Position numbers and translations under genes: made by a program. From an uncultured Methanobrevibacter sp. (GTDB lineage: Archaea > Methanobacteriota > Methanobacteria > Methanobacteriales > Methanobacteriaceae): 54,097 nt of DNA. The DNA is taken from the NCBI RefSeq assembly GCF_902769175.1, contig NZ_CACXNW010000026.1:1-54097 (forward strand). Direction: 5' to 3'. The notes under the pieces were generated by a model. It worked only from the letters and a program-made list of their open reading frames with translations. It did not search any database and was not told the DNA's origin. How positions within the stretch are numbered: position 1 is the stretch's first letter; each line of letters begins with the position of its first letter. This document shows positions 45,116-54,097 of this stretch, one piece after another.

Positions 45116-46483
45116 ATTACTAATCAATCGTCGCATACATTTAGGGAAAAGACAGACCGGGCTATTAAAAAGAGGCCTCCATGGAAGGAGTATAATTTAC
45201 ATATTGTTGTATTTATTTTAGTTATTATTTCCATGGCTATTGGAGTTAGAGAGTTTAAAATAACAGAAGATATAAGTGTTCTATTATTGCCTTTGATTTA
45301 TGCTTTGGTTTTAGGATTAGGTCTTTATTTGGCGAAGCCTATTAAGTTTGTTGGTCCTAAGCAAGCTAAGGTAGCTGAAGGGGCTATGGTTTTATTTATT
45401 GGTGTAATTATTGCTAAAATGGCTATTTCAAATGGTCAGGCTATAGCAAGTATTTTTCATGTTGGACCTGCTTTAATATTGCAGCTGTTCGGTGATTTAG
45501 GTACTCTTTTAGCATTTCCTGTTGCTTTGCTTTTAGGTTTTAGAAGAGAGGCTATAGGTATGGCAAGTTCCATTTGCCGTGAACCTAACTTGGGAATCAT
45601 CATTGATCGCTATGGATTCCATTCACCTGAAACTCGTGGGGTTTTAGCTATTTTTGTTATAGGGTCAATTATTGGTACTCCCTATATCAGTTTTTTAGCA
45701 AGCATAGCTATTTCCGCCCTTCCAATACATCCATATGCATTTGCAATTGCATCAGGTATAGGAAGTGCAAGTATGAATGCTGCAGCATTGGTTCCATTGA
45801 CCCATATGTATCCTGCTATGGCTACTAAATTGGAAGCATTTGCCGGATGCAGTAATATCCTTTCATTCTGTTTTGGAATTTATATGTGTATGTTCATTTC
45901 CATACCTCTTGCAGAAAGATTGTATAAATGGCTCTCTCCTATTTTAGGAAAAGGTGATGAACAAACAATTGATGAAGAATATGAAATTGAAGGGGTAAAG
46001 GATGACAAATATGCTGCTTCAGAGGAAATGAGTTGGGGTAAGCTTAAAAGATGGGCTACATTCCTTATAATCTTTTCATTCATTGTAACTGTTGGAAATT
46101 TCATAGGATATCATACACCTTTGGATGAAGTGTTTATTGGAATGTTGATAATTTCATGTATTACAATCATTGGTATGGCCCTTGAAAGGATTATCCCTGG
46201 TAATATTCCATCAATCATTTATATAAGCTTGATTGGTATAATTCTATCCATTCCAGGTGTTCCAACTGCTGACATTATAGTTAGGTTTGTTTCTGATATT
46301 GAATTGACTACAGTCTGCACTGCCTTTTTGGCTTATGTTGGTATTGCAATTGGAAACGATTGGCAAGAGTTTTTAAAGATCGGTTGGAAAGCAATCATTG
46401 TTGCTATAATTGTAATTACTGGAACTTACCTTTGTTCTGCAATCATTGGTCACTTGACTCTAGTTGGAACAGGTATGGTTTAA
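45116..46483 (+). CDS. DUF3100-like polytopic membrane protein
   Basis: 455 residues if translated from ATT 45116, where GGAGGG lies 5 nt upstream (45105-45110). The frame has no ATG, GTG or TTG between the TAG just upstream and ATG 45233, and starting at 45233 would drop the first membrane helix (LHIVVFILVII). About ten to twelve membrane segments follow, with the conserved GPKQAKVAEGAMVLF, GFRREAIGMASSICREPN and ALVPLTHMYP. I place it in the DUF3100 family from memory, without a search; a transporter-like role is inferred from the topology. A terminator hairpin follows. Confidence 0.75.
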   Translation: MTNQSSHTFREKTDRAIKKRPPWKEYNLHIVVFILVIISMAIGVREFKITEDISVLLLPLIYALVLGLGLYLAKPIKFVGPKQAKVAEGAMVLFIGVIIAKMAISNGQAIASIFHVGPALILQLFGDLGTLLAFPVALLLGFRREAIGMASSICREPNLGIIIDRYGFHSPETRGVLAIFVIGSIIGTPYISFLASIAISALPIHPYAFAIASGIGSASMNAAALVPLTHMYPAMATKLEAFAGCSNILSFCFGIYMCMFISIPLAERLYKWLSPILGKGDEQTIDEEYEIEGVKDDKYAASEEMSWGKLKRWATFLIIFSFIVTVGNFIGYHTPLDEVFIGMLIISCITIIGMALERIIPGNIPSIIYISLIGIILSIPGVPTADIIVRFVSDIELTTVCTAFLAYVGIAIGNDWQEFLKIGWKAIIVAIIVITGTYLCSAIIGHLTLVGTGMV

Positions 46484-46524
46484 TTAAAGTTTGTATAAGT
46501 ATGGCTTAATGAAATCATTTTAAC

Positions 46525-46562
46525 AGGTGCGAGTATATAATGCACCTTTCCTTTTTTTTTTT
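46525..46562 (+). terminator. hairpin and T-run after DUF3100-like gene
   Basis: AGGTGC (46525-46530) pairs with GCACCT (46542-46547) across an 11-nt loop. A T tract follows to about 46562. Confidence 0.7.
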
Positions 46563-46872
46563 AATGGCTTTGTTTATTTAGTTTCATAAATTTTTTAAAA
46601 GTATTTTATTTGTTTTTTATATTTTTTTTATAATTGCTTATTTTTTTATATTTCTTAATTTGAGTGATTTTTTTTATTGTTTCTTGGTTGTCTTTTATTG
46701 TTTTCGAGTTTTTGTATTCTTCTTTTTATTTTGTTTATTTTTTTGTAGGATTTGTCGTTGTGGTTTTTGATTATGTGAAATTTGCAGAGTTGTTGTTTTA
46801 TGCATGTTCATTCTATTTTTGCAGGATATGCTGGATGGTCATTAGTTATTAGTATTTTTTTGGGGAATCCTT

Positions 46873-46998
46873 CTAATGAGTATTTAGAATGATTTCTATG
46901 AATTCTTTGTCAAAATCTTCTTGATAAATTACTTGACCATTAATTATTAGGTTAGTTACAGCATCATTTATTGCTAATAATTTTCGCTTGATCAAAAA
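46873..46998 (-). pseudogene. C-terminal fragment of an unknown protein
   Basis: The minus strand reads LIKRKLLAINDAVTNLIING then QVIYQEDFDKEFIEIILNTH and a stop at 46873-46875, with stops just upstream. It looks like a natural protein end without a beginning. Family unknown. Confidence 0.35.
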
Positions 46999-47245
46999 AG
47001 AGCAAATCTAAACGAAGCACACTTAGGACTACTCAGAAATGCACATAATTTCCAAAAACTAACAGAACAGACATAAAAAATGCAGAAAAAGAACTAAACA
47101 ATTCAAACTAAACAGAATAGACATAAAAAAATGCAGAAAAAGAACTAAACAATACACTCAATAGCACACATAACATACAAAAAATACACGAAAAACTAAA
47201 TGCAACATTCATTTAAACAAAAAAACAAACAAAAAAACACAATCC

Positions 47246-47377
47246 AAACAACAAACACAAAATAAACACGCCCCCGATTAACTAAAATCAAACAACAAAC
47301 ACAAAATAAACACGCCCCCGATTAACTAAAATCAAACAACAAACACAAAATAAACACGCCCCCGATTAACTAAAATC
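47246..47377. repeat. 44-bp perfect tandem repeat, 3 copies
   Basis: The unit starts AAACAACAAACACAAAATAA and contains the GC-rich clump CACGCCCCCGATTAAC. Copies begin at 47246, 47290 and 47334 and appear identical. There are no distinct spacers, so it is not a CRISPR. Confidence 0.9.
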
Positions 47378-47640
47378 AAACATTAAATAACCTAAAAATT
47401 CTAAAAAAGTAACGAAGTGAAATTTCAAGTGTAAAATAACTCCTGAAACTCCACCATTTCCATTCTAAGACTAAAACCTTTTAATAAAAATCCTATCCAA
47501 AAATTGAATTATTGGACGAACTCTTAAAAGAAAATTCATTTTATATAATATCTTGCAAATAATGGATATTATTTTAATAAAGAAACAATTGAAAACATCA
47601 CCACTTATAAGAATCCATTTTAATCACTTTATATTTTTCA

Positions 47641-50286
47641 TTACAAAGGAAATTTCTCACCAGATTTTAATATTCCAGTCGGACCAATAATGTCAAAGTA
47701 AAACATATCTTTATATGCACATCGGATTATAAACAACTTATTTTCCTCTCCAAACGTAATTCTAAAATTATATTGTGTTATATGATCTATAATAGAATTT
47801 ATTTGCTCTTCACTCAGTTTTTCGTCAAATACACAATATATTCCATTTATATTTTCAATTTTTCCTAGTTCCTTATAATAGTTATACATTACTTGTCCAT
47901 CCTGTCTTATTTTCAAAGTAGATCCTATAAACCCACTATTAAATTTACCTGATTTATAACGTACAATATATTCGATCTTATTTGTGTATCCGCTCAGGTC
48001 TCTTCTTATAGATACATAATCTATTTCGTCAAAAAAAGGATCTTCTGGAATATATCCTTTAGCCTTCATTTGTTTAAACACCTTTAATTTTGCATTAGGG
48101 CTTGCTGCATTATTGAAAATCTTATATTCTTTTCCTTCAAATATGAATTTATCATCACTATTTGAGGAAGCATATGGAATTTTAAATCCTTCTCTGAGGT
48201 TTGATGGAGATGGTTTATAAATAGCAGAAGTTATAGCAGCAGCAATAGTACCAGCTATTACACAGGAGGCAATAACTTCTACAGTAGTAGTAATTCTATT
48301 GAACTGTAAATTATATTGATTTGAAGCAATCATGTTTGCAGCAATACTGCCAAAAATTAAACCAGCACCGAGAGCAGTACTTGCACCTACAGCAAGACCT
48401 GTACCCATAACAAAACCCGCAACACCAAAAGTACACACAACGGCAGTAGAAGCTACAGCGGCAGTGGCTATAATTGCCAAACCAGCAATAATGGTGGAAA
48501 CTGCTGTGGAAATGCTTTTTACATAGGTTATGTTGCCTTCAGAACCGGAAATTATCTTATTATTTAATATTACAATTCCTTGATCAACATTTAAAACATC
48601 ATTGCCTTGGCGATATCCTATATTGTCTTTAAATGTGGTGTTTTCTAAAATTAACATTCCCTGATTGAATACTGCGCCACCATTTTTTGCATAATTGTTA
48701 ATGAAAGTACAATTATTGCAAATAACTAAACCTGCATTAATTAGGGCAGCACCATCATCTCTTTGGAAGGTGTAATCTTTTTTATTATTCTGGAATAATA
48801 CATTATTAAAAACACATGATCCGTTTAAATTTTCAATAACTGTATTAAATCCTTCAATTGTTAGATTGGATATGAAGAATGTGCGATTGTTATCATGATT
48901 TACGATCCATTTATTTTCATCGCTGCTACTGGATGTTGCATGGATTGTTGCATTGTTTCCATTGATTACAGTAATGTTGAATCCGCTATTTTCCATCCAT
49001 TGTGCATTGGATGAAAAATAACTATTATTTCCATAATTGACATTTAAAATATAATCAATACTTTCTAAATTACTTATGTTTGTATCATTTCTAACATAAT
49101 CCATAAAAGATGTGTTTAGAATATAATAATTCACGTCATGACTGCATACTTTATTATATTCGTCTGTATCATTGGTATTTATATTTGCTGTTTTGATAAT
49201 TTTTAGATTTATTTTATAAAAATTTGACATTAAACTTGAAAAGACATTTTTTAAATCATCGACAGATATGATATAATCCATTTCATATGTTATATTGTAT
49301 TTTTTAAAGTTTTTTACTATTGATAATTTGTATGTGTGTGTTTCATTGAAATATTGTCCATAATAAATTGTTTCATTATCTAATTGGTTGATGCCAAATA
49401 ATGATGAATAGATGATGGGAACAATATTAAATTCTTTTTGTGCAAATTGTGAATAATAAGATTTGCATAAATTTTCTGCATCGATATTGAGCTGTGATCC
49501 ATCTATTAAAAATAAACCAGTGTAATAATTTTTGCTAATGTTGCATGATTTGTGTTTATTGTCTAGAAATACTGATTCATTGAATATTGGGGAAGTGGAA
49601 TTTATAAATACACAGTTGCAGATATTATTGTTTTCACTGCTAAGATATATTGCACCGCCTGCACCTTGTGCTTTATTATTTTCAAAAGTAACATTGTTTA
49701 TTGTTCCATTATTTCCCATCCAGGTAACTGCACCGCCATTTACACCAGTATTTTTTGAGAAAATGCAATCAGAGATTATTCCATTATTGCCTGTCCAATA
49801 AACGGGGCTCTTATTTGTATACTTGATAGGGTTGGTATTTCCCTCAATATTTACTTTTAGTGTTTTGCCATTTCCCTGACAGTTACAAAAGTTAAGGCCG
49901 GTAATTTTAACATTATTGCCAGTAATTTTAAATGATACTGGGTGGTTATTTCCATTTATGTAATGTCCGTTACCGTTAATTGTAATGTTGTCTGATTTAA
50001 CTGTAATGCATGATGTAATAGCATTTGAGTCATTATCTAAACTGTAATTCTTGTGTATGTTTAAAACATCTCCTGGATTAAGACTTTCAATATTGCTTTT
50101 TAATTCATCAAAAGAGCTGGATGTTGCGTTTACTGGCTGATTAGACATGTCCAAGGAAGTGACATTAATATTACTGATTTCTGTATTCATATCAATTGTG
50201 TCGTTAACATCACTTGCACAAACGCAAGAACTACGCATTAATATGAACAAGCATAAAGCAACAAATAAATATTTAATACCCAACAT
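47641..50286 (-). CDS. adhesin with hydrophobic block and unknown C-terminal domain
   Basis: About 881 residues. A signal peptide (MLGIKYLFVALCLFILMRSS) leads into a beta-helix adhesin region (about 45-585) with GGAVTWMGNN, GAGGAIYLSS and GGAVFNQG turns. A Gly/Ala/Val-rich hydrophobic block of about 105 residues follows (from TAVSTIIAGLAIIATAAVAS). The last 190 residues form a separate domain rich in charged and aromatic residues (DDKFIFEGKEYKIF, EIDYVSIRRDLSGY, YIVRYKSGKFNSGFIGSTLK). I do not recognise that domain. Surface stalk, hydrophobic block and variable tip resemble polymorphic toxins, but no toxin motif was identified. GGGGA precedes ATG 50286; the gene lies 22 bp after the other adhesin. 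Confidence 0.82.
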   Translation of the reverse strand: MLGIKYLFVALCLFILMRSSCVCASDVNDTIDMNTEISNINVTSLDMSNQPVNATSSSFDELKSNIESLNPGDVLNIHKNYSLDNDSNAITSCITVKSDNITINGNGHYINGNNHPVSFKITGNNVKITGLNFCNCQGNGKTLKVNIEGNTNPIKYTNKSPVYWTGNNGIISDCIFSKNTGVNGGAVTWMGNNGTINNVTFENNKAQGAGGAIYLSSENNNICNCVFINSTSPIFNESVFLDNKHKSCNISKNYYTGLFLIDGSQLNIDAENLCKSYYSQFAQKEFNIVPIIYSSLFGINQLDNETIYYGQYFNETHTYKLSIVKNFKKYNITYEMDYIISVDDLKNVFSSLMSNFYKINLKIIKTANINTNDTDEYNKVCSHDVNYYILNTSFMDYVRNDTNISNLESIDYILNVNYGNNSYFSSNAQWMENSGFNITVINGNNATIHATSSSSDENKWIVNHDNNRTFFISNLTIEGFNTVIENLNGSCVFNNVLFQNNKKDYTFQRDDGAALINAGLVICNNCTFINNYAKNGGAVFNQGMLILENTTFKDNIGYRQGNDVLNVDQGIVILNNKIISGSEGNITYVKSISTAVSTIIAGLAIIATAAVASTAVVCTFGVAGFVMGTGLAVGASTALGAGLIFGSIAANMIASNQYNLQFNRITTTVEVIASCVIAGTIAAAITSAIYKPSPSNLREGFKIPYASSNSDDKFIFEGKEYKIFNNAASPNAKLKVFKQMKAKGYIPEDPFFDEIDYVSIRRDLSGYTNKIEYIVRYKSGKFNSGFIGSTLKIRQDGQVMYNYYKELGKIENINGIYCVFDEKLSEEQINSIIDHITQYNFRITFGEENKLFIIRCAYKDMFYFDIIGPTGILKSGEKFPL

Positions 50287-50308
50287 AAAAATCCCCACAT
50301 GCTATTTT

Positions 50309-53300
50309 TTAATTCTCATATTCAATGTTTACGGTTTTTGATATTGTATAATCTTTATACTTGATTGTAATATTATCATTTCCATATGAAGGAATAAAAT
50401 CAAAAGACCTGTAATTTTTATCGCTTTTTGTATTTGTTGTTTTTATAGTTTTATTGCATGCAATAACTTCATAGGTAACATTAACCATGTTAAAAACATC
50501 TGTAAATAAAGTATTATCAGAATTAACATATACTACTTTAACATTCAAGAAAATATCATCATCTTTTTCATACATGTCAATCAATAAATCCAATTTCATA
50601 GGGCTCTTATCTTCATAATGAGTATTAGGTGTAATTGCTCCCCATTTTACCAATTGATTATTAGAAGAGTTAGGGGTGGCATTTATCCAGAAATTACTCA
50701 TTATATTGTCATAAAGACCACAATTATATACAGAATATCCATCACTTGCACTATTACTTTCAAAAAAATTATTTAATAAAGTCAAATATAAATTTGATGA
50801 ATCTAAATATATGGCACCGCCCTCATCACCACATTGATTATTAATAAAACAACATTGTGATATGGTAATATTGGCTTTTTTATTGATGTATATGGCACCA
50901 CCATCACCATTTTGAGCAGTATTGTTAATAAAGGCTGCATTACAAGGATCTACTCCAAATTTATCAGTATATATTGCTCCACCATCAATTTTTGCAATAT
51001 TGTTTTCAAATAAATTCAATCCTTCTAATATGATGGAGTCTGCATATACTGCACCACCATTATTTTCAGTATAATTATTTTTAAATGTAGAATTTAATAT
51101 GGTCAATTCCTCTTCAGCACGAATCGCACCACCATAACACTTGCTTGACTTAGCACCTTGTGCTTTATTGTTTTCCAACAAACAGTATCTGACAACTACA
51201 TTATATTTAGCATATACTGCACCTCCATCAACATTTGCACAATTGCCTGAAAATAGTGTGTTTGTCGCTTCTAAATTAGACTCTGCAAATATTGCGCCAC
51301 CTTTATCATTATTTGCACTATTATTAATAAAGAATGATTGTGTATTGTTATTTTTTTGATTAATATATATGGAGTTTGCATATATTGCTCCACCATAATC
51401 AGCAGCAATATTTTTAATGAATGTGGTATTATTTATCCATACATCGGATTTGGAGCAAATTGCTCCACCGTAACATTGTGCACTTTTAGCTCCTTGTGCT
51501 TGATTATTTTTAAATAGACATTTATTACAACATGTTTTTCCTTTAGTGTAAACTGCTCCACCATCTACTTTTGCATTATTTTCTATAAAAAATACATCAG
51601 ATAATGTAGCAGTATTATCAGCATATATTGCACCGCCATCATTATCCTCTACACTATTTTTGAAAAATGTACTATTTTCACTTATATTAATGTTGTTTGC
51701 ATATATTGCTCCACCATAATCGGATGCAAAATTGCTGGTAAATGTAGAATTTTTTATATCCACATTTCCTTTAGCAAATATTGCACCTCCACAGCATTGG
51801 GGATTATCTGCCCAATGATATATGTATTCATACCAGGACCATTCTCTGCTTTTTACATTATTGCTGTAAAAAATACTATTTTCTACATAGATATTTGCTC
51901 CACAGGATATTGCACCGCCATTTTCATCAGCAACATTTAAATCAAATATTGAATCTTTGATAATTATGTCTTTTGTAGAAAATATAGCTCCACCATCAAT
52001 GTTATTTGCGCTGTTGGAAGAGAATTTAGAGTTTTTAATTGTAAGTATGTTATTTCCTTCATTGTATATTGCTCCACCATAATCGGATGCAAAATTATTA
52101 AAAAAGGTACAATTTTCAATAGTGTATTGAGCAGAACCATCTATATGAATAGCACCTCCTTTATCATCACATCCTTTATTTATTGTAATATTTATCAGAG
52201 TGATATTTCCACAATTAGAATAAAAAACACTATATTTTCTATTTAAGCAATCAATAGTATGGCCTTGGCCATTTATAGTTAAATTTTTATTGATTTGTAT
52301 TCTAGAACCACAACCTACATTATAATCTCTTGTTAAATATAAAACAGAATTTTCTGATGCATTATTTATCTCTGCTTGAAGATCATCAAATGTGCCGATG
52401 ATACTAAAGTATTTTAATGGACTTTCGTCTTTATGTTTAATGTTGGATGTCCATCTTTTCCATTCAACAAGAAAATCTTTAGAGAAATCTGGTGAATCTG
52501 TTTCCCAATAATTATTTTTAATGGTAGCATATGTTCCTTTATTAAAAACAACTTGTCCTTCATCATCAGCATGATTATCAATAATAGTATTGTTTTTTAA
52601 GGTTAGATCAGAACTAGGACTGTCTAAATATATTGCACCTCCTTCATCACCAGCCCAATTACTTTTAAAAGTACAATTAGAAAATGTTATATGATTTTCA
52701 TTGTTTATATAAATCGCTCCACCATCATCTTTTGCACCTTCACCTGCTTTATTTTTGATGAATGTTGTGGATATCACATCTTTATTGAATTTATTGACCC
52801 ATATTGCTCCACCTTGGTTGTCATATGCAATATTGCTGTCAAAAATACAATTAGGGTTTAATGTTAATGTATTTGCATAGATTGCTCCACCATAATCCTC
52901 AGCATAATTATCCTCGAATGTGGAATTTTCAATAGTCAAATCCCCTTTACAGCATATAGCTCCACCTTCACATTGATATGCTTTGGCTCCATTAGCTTTA
53001 TTGGATTTAAATAAACAATTGGTTATATTTGCATCATTACAGCAAAAAATAGCTCCTCCATCTTCATTGGCATGGTTGGAGTTGAATATGGAATTTTTAA
53101 TATATACATTACCTTTGGAGTATATTGCTCCACCATCAATAACATCAGCTTCATTATTATTAAAACTACAATTTATAATTGTTAGTTTATTCCCACCATT
53201 GAATATTGCTCCGCCATTGTGTTTTGCCCAGTTATTATTAAAAGTACAATTTATAATTGTGTATTGAGCAGAATCACCGATAAGAATAGCACCACCATTA

Positions 53301-53845
53301 TAATTCTTATCCTTGTAATCATTTATTATTTTAAGATTCATTAGAGTAATCTTTCCACAACTAGAATAAAAACCAAATCCAATAGTATGGCCTTGACCAT
53401 CTATAGTTAAATCTTTATTAAATTGTATTTTAGAGTCATGAGCTCCAGTATAATCTCTTGTTAAATTTAAAACAGAACCTTCTGATGCTTTATTTATCTC
53501 TGATTGAAAATCATCAAAAGTACCTTCCGCAGTTAGATTATCTGCATTTTGATTTTCTAAACTTTCATTTTCCTCATCAATTATATGATTTTTCACTATT
53601 TCAGCAGTTAAATTATCTGCATTTTGATTTTCTAAAGTTTCATTTTCCTCATCAATTATATGATTTTTCACTATATCAATATTATTATTAATATTATTAT
53701 TAATATTATTATCATTATTATTTAAATCTGCTATATTATCAGTGGCATTGATGTCTTGTGCACAAACACTAGAAACACAGAATAATAAAGCAGAAAAAAC
53801 CATTATAAATAATATTATATGTTTTAAATTAATTATCTTCTTCAT
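50309..53845 (-). CDS. large beta-helix adhesin-like protein
   Basis: About 1178 residues. The signal peptide MKKIINLKHIILFIMVFSAL is followed by LFCVSSVCAQD. A linker repeats VKNHIIDEENE(T/S)LENQNADNL twice. Two beta-helix halves follow, each opening with GTFDD(F/L)Q(S/A)EIN(K/N)ASE and containing GHTI, so the stalk arose by internal duplication. Some thirty GGAI(Y/F) turns are present. The end is an Ig-like fold (DFIPSYGNDNITIKYKDY) without a membrane anchor. GGAG before ATG 53845 supports that start over the longer one. It heads a two-gene minus-strand unit. Confidence 0.88.
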   Translation of the reverse strand: MKKIINLKHIILFIMVFSALLFCVSSVCAQDINATDNIADLNNNDNNINNNINNNIDIVKNHIIDEENETLENQNADNLTAEIVKNHIIDEENESLENQNADNLTAEGTFDDFQSEINKASEGSVLNLTRDYTGAHDSKIQFNKDLTIDGQGHTIGFGFYSSCGKITLMNLKIINDYKDKNYNGGAILIGDSAQYTIINCTFNNNWAKHNGGAIFNGGNKLTIINCSFNNNEADVIDGGAIYSKGNVYIKNSIFNSNHANEDGGAIFCCNDANITNCLFKSNKANGAKAYQCEGGAICCKGDLTIENSTFEDNYAEDYGGAIYANTLTLNPNCIFDSNIAYDNQGGAIWVNKFNKDVISTTFIKNKAGEGAKDDGGAIYINNENHITFSNCTFKSNWAGDEGGAIYLDSPSSDLTLKNNTIIDNHADDEGQVVFNKGTYATIKNNYWETDSPDFSKDFLVEWKRWTSNIKHKDESPLKYFSIIGTFDDLQAEINNASENSVLYLTRDYNVGCGSRIQINKNLTINGQGHTIDCLNRKYSVFYSNCGNITLINITINKGCDDKGGAIHIDGSAQYTIENCTFFNNFASDYGGAIYNEGNNILTIKNSKFSSNSANNIDGGAIFSTKDIIIKDSIFDLNVADENGGAISCGANIYVENSIFYSNNVKSREWSWYEYIYHWADNPQCCGGAIFAKGNVDIKNSTFTSNFASDYGGAIYANNINISENSTFFKNSVEDNDGGAIYADNTATLSDVFFIENNAKVDGGAVYTKGKTCCNKCLFKNNQAQGAKSAQCYGGAICSKSDVWINNTTFIKNIAADYGGAIYANSIYINQKNNNTQSFFINNSANNDKGGAIFAESNLEATNTLFSGNCANVDGGAVYAKYNVVVRYCLLENNKAQGAKSSKCYGGAIRAEEELTILNSTFKNNYTENNGGAVYADSIILEGLNLFENNIAKIDGGAIYTDKFGVDPCNAAFINNTAQNGDGGAIYINKKANITISQCCFINNQCGDEGGAIYLDSSNLYLTLLNNFFESNSASDGYSVYNCGLYDNIMSNFWINATPNSSNNQLVKWGAITPNTHYEDKSPMKLDLLIDMYEKDDDIFLNVKVVYVNSDNTLFTDVFNMVNVTYEVIACNKTIKTTNTKSDKNYRSFDFIPSYGNDNITIKYKDYTISKTVNIEYEN

Positions 53846-53864
53846 TTTAATATAAACTCCATCA

Positions 53865-53958
53865 CAAATTATATTATAATAACTTTTTAGAGGTTTTGAA
53901 TCATGAAGCCAAAAATTGCATCCATTAAACAAATTATATTATAATAACTTTTTAGAGG
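53865..53958. repeat. 29-bp direct repeats separated by 36 bp upstream of adhesin
   Basis: CAAATTATATTATAATAACT and the next nine bases occur at 53865-53893 and 53930-53958. They sit in the promoter region of the large adhesin, whose TATA-like TTATATTATAAT is thereby duplicated. Confidence 0.85.
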
Positions 53959-54097
53959 GGAGATTCATAAAATCAAATTAATTATAATTTTTTTATAATT
54001 AAATTTATGTTCATCTCCAAAAAATTAAATAAAAAAAATTTATGCTTTCATATTTTTATTTAATGGATATATAATGTTTATTGAATGCAAGTACATG

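Larger units (their letters stand above)
46563..47640. other. gene-poor region with relics and minisatellites
   Basis: About 1.08 kb. 46563-46860 is T-rich without a gene. 46873-46998 holds a minus-strand fragment. From about 46996 to 47215 the plus strand turns A-rich and reads as coding-like pieces (RANLNEAHLGLLRNAHNFQK and NAEKELNNTLNSTHNIQKIH) broken by stops, with a 46-bp imperfect duplication at about 47068-47150. 47246-47377 is a 44-bp minisatellite. Confidence 0.5.

Noticed and set aside
46664..46852. Plus-strand 62-residue hydrophobic frame
   Set aside because: T-rich spacer following a terminator; no Shine-Dalgarno and low-complexity composition.
47246..47377. Possible CRISPR array
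   Set aside because: The 44-bp units are contiguous and identical throughout, so there are no variable spacers and no cas genes.
48332..48526. Plus-strand Ala/Thr/Pro-rich frame
   Set aside because: Antisense shadow of the Gly/Ala-rich hydrophobic block of the minus-strand adhesin.
40..54097. tRNA or rRNA genes
   Set aside because: No GC-rich cloverleaf-like segment or rRNA signature was seen while reading either strand; a covariance-model search would settle it.

Overview
The window looks like a chromosomal stretch of a gut or rumen methanogen close to Methanobrevibacter (Methanobacteriales). The DNA is very AT-rich, with long T-rich spacers. Ribosome binding sites are of the archaeal GGTGAT/GGAGG type. 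The genes include archaeal markers (TiaS, archaeal Thg1, the YcaO-TfuA pair that thioamidates methyl-coenzyme M reductase, FdhD, a class III signal peptide pilin) and several large secreted 'adhesin-like' proteins with parallel beta-helix and Ig-like repeats. I found no rRNA, tRNA or CRISPR array.

Layout. 0.1-2.4 kb: a decayed alpha/beta hydrolase, a universal stress protein and a chloramphenicol-acetyltransferase-like protein. 3.3-9.3 kb: a secreted Ig-repeat/transglutaminase protein, a four-CBS protein and a frameshifted beta-helix adhesin. 9.5-14.6 kb: an unrecognised acidic protein, then on the minus strand a LarE-type sulfurtransferase downstream of tfuA and ycaO, then an M24 peptidase. 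14.8-17.5 kb: a type II secretion F / TadC-like membrane protein, a small adhesin and a class III signal peptide pilin, with a shared promoter box before the first and last. 17.6-26.9 kb: mostly housekeeping genes (aldehyde dehydrogenase broken by a 67-bp insertion, tRNA-binding protein, PRC-barrel, aspartate dehydrogenase, Thg1, JAMM protease, SerA, YbjQ). 27.1-31.7 kb: an asparagine-synthetase-like ATPase, a radical SAM protein and a frameshifted zinc-ribbon methyltransferase, possibly for cell-surface polymer or peptide modification. 32.3-38 kb: an array of five paralogous secreted proteins, unknown to me, all with a lipobox-like VSAC/ISAC signal peptide end at Cys24; two copies are broken at the same place. 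38.1-46.5 kb: an AAA ATPase relic, an unknown TIM-barrel-like protein, FdhD, a frameshifted small protein, a 55-residue membrane protein, an HTH regulator divergent from TiaS with a tandem operator-like array between them, and a DUF3100-like membrane protein. 46.5-54.1 kb: a degenerate spacer with minisatellites, then two large minus-strand adhesins in tandem; the second ends in a Gly/Ala-rich hydrophobic block plus an unfamiliar C-terminal domain, an arrangement seen in polymorphic toxins.

The strongest unexplained signals are: two genes whose only plausible start is ATT placed correctly behind a Shine-Dalgarno; the lipobox-like paralog array with repeated GTATAC sites and a shared CAAGYAMTTGC palindrome upstream; the toxin-like adhesin; a recurring pattern of 40-65-bp tandem duplications in spacers, several of which copy the 3' end of the adjacent gene; and three 29-31-bp direct repeats separated by 36-38 bp. 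All calls come from reading the sequence; no database search was run.
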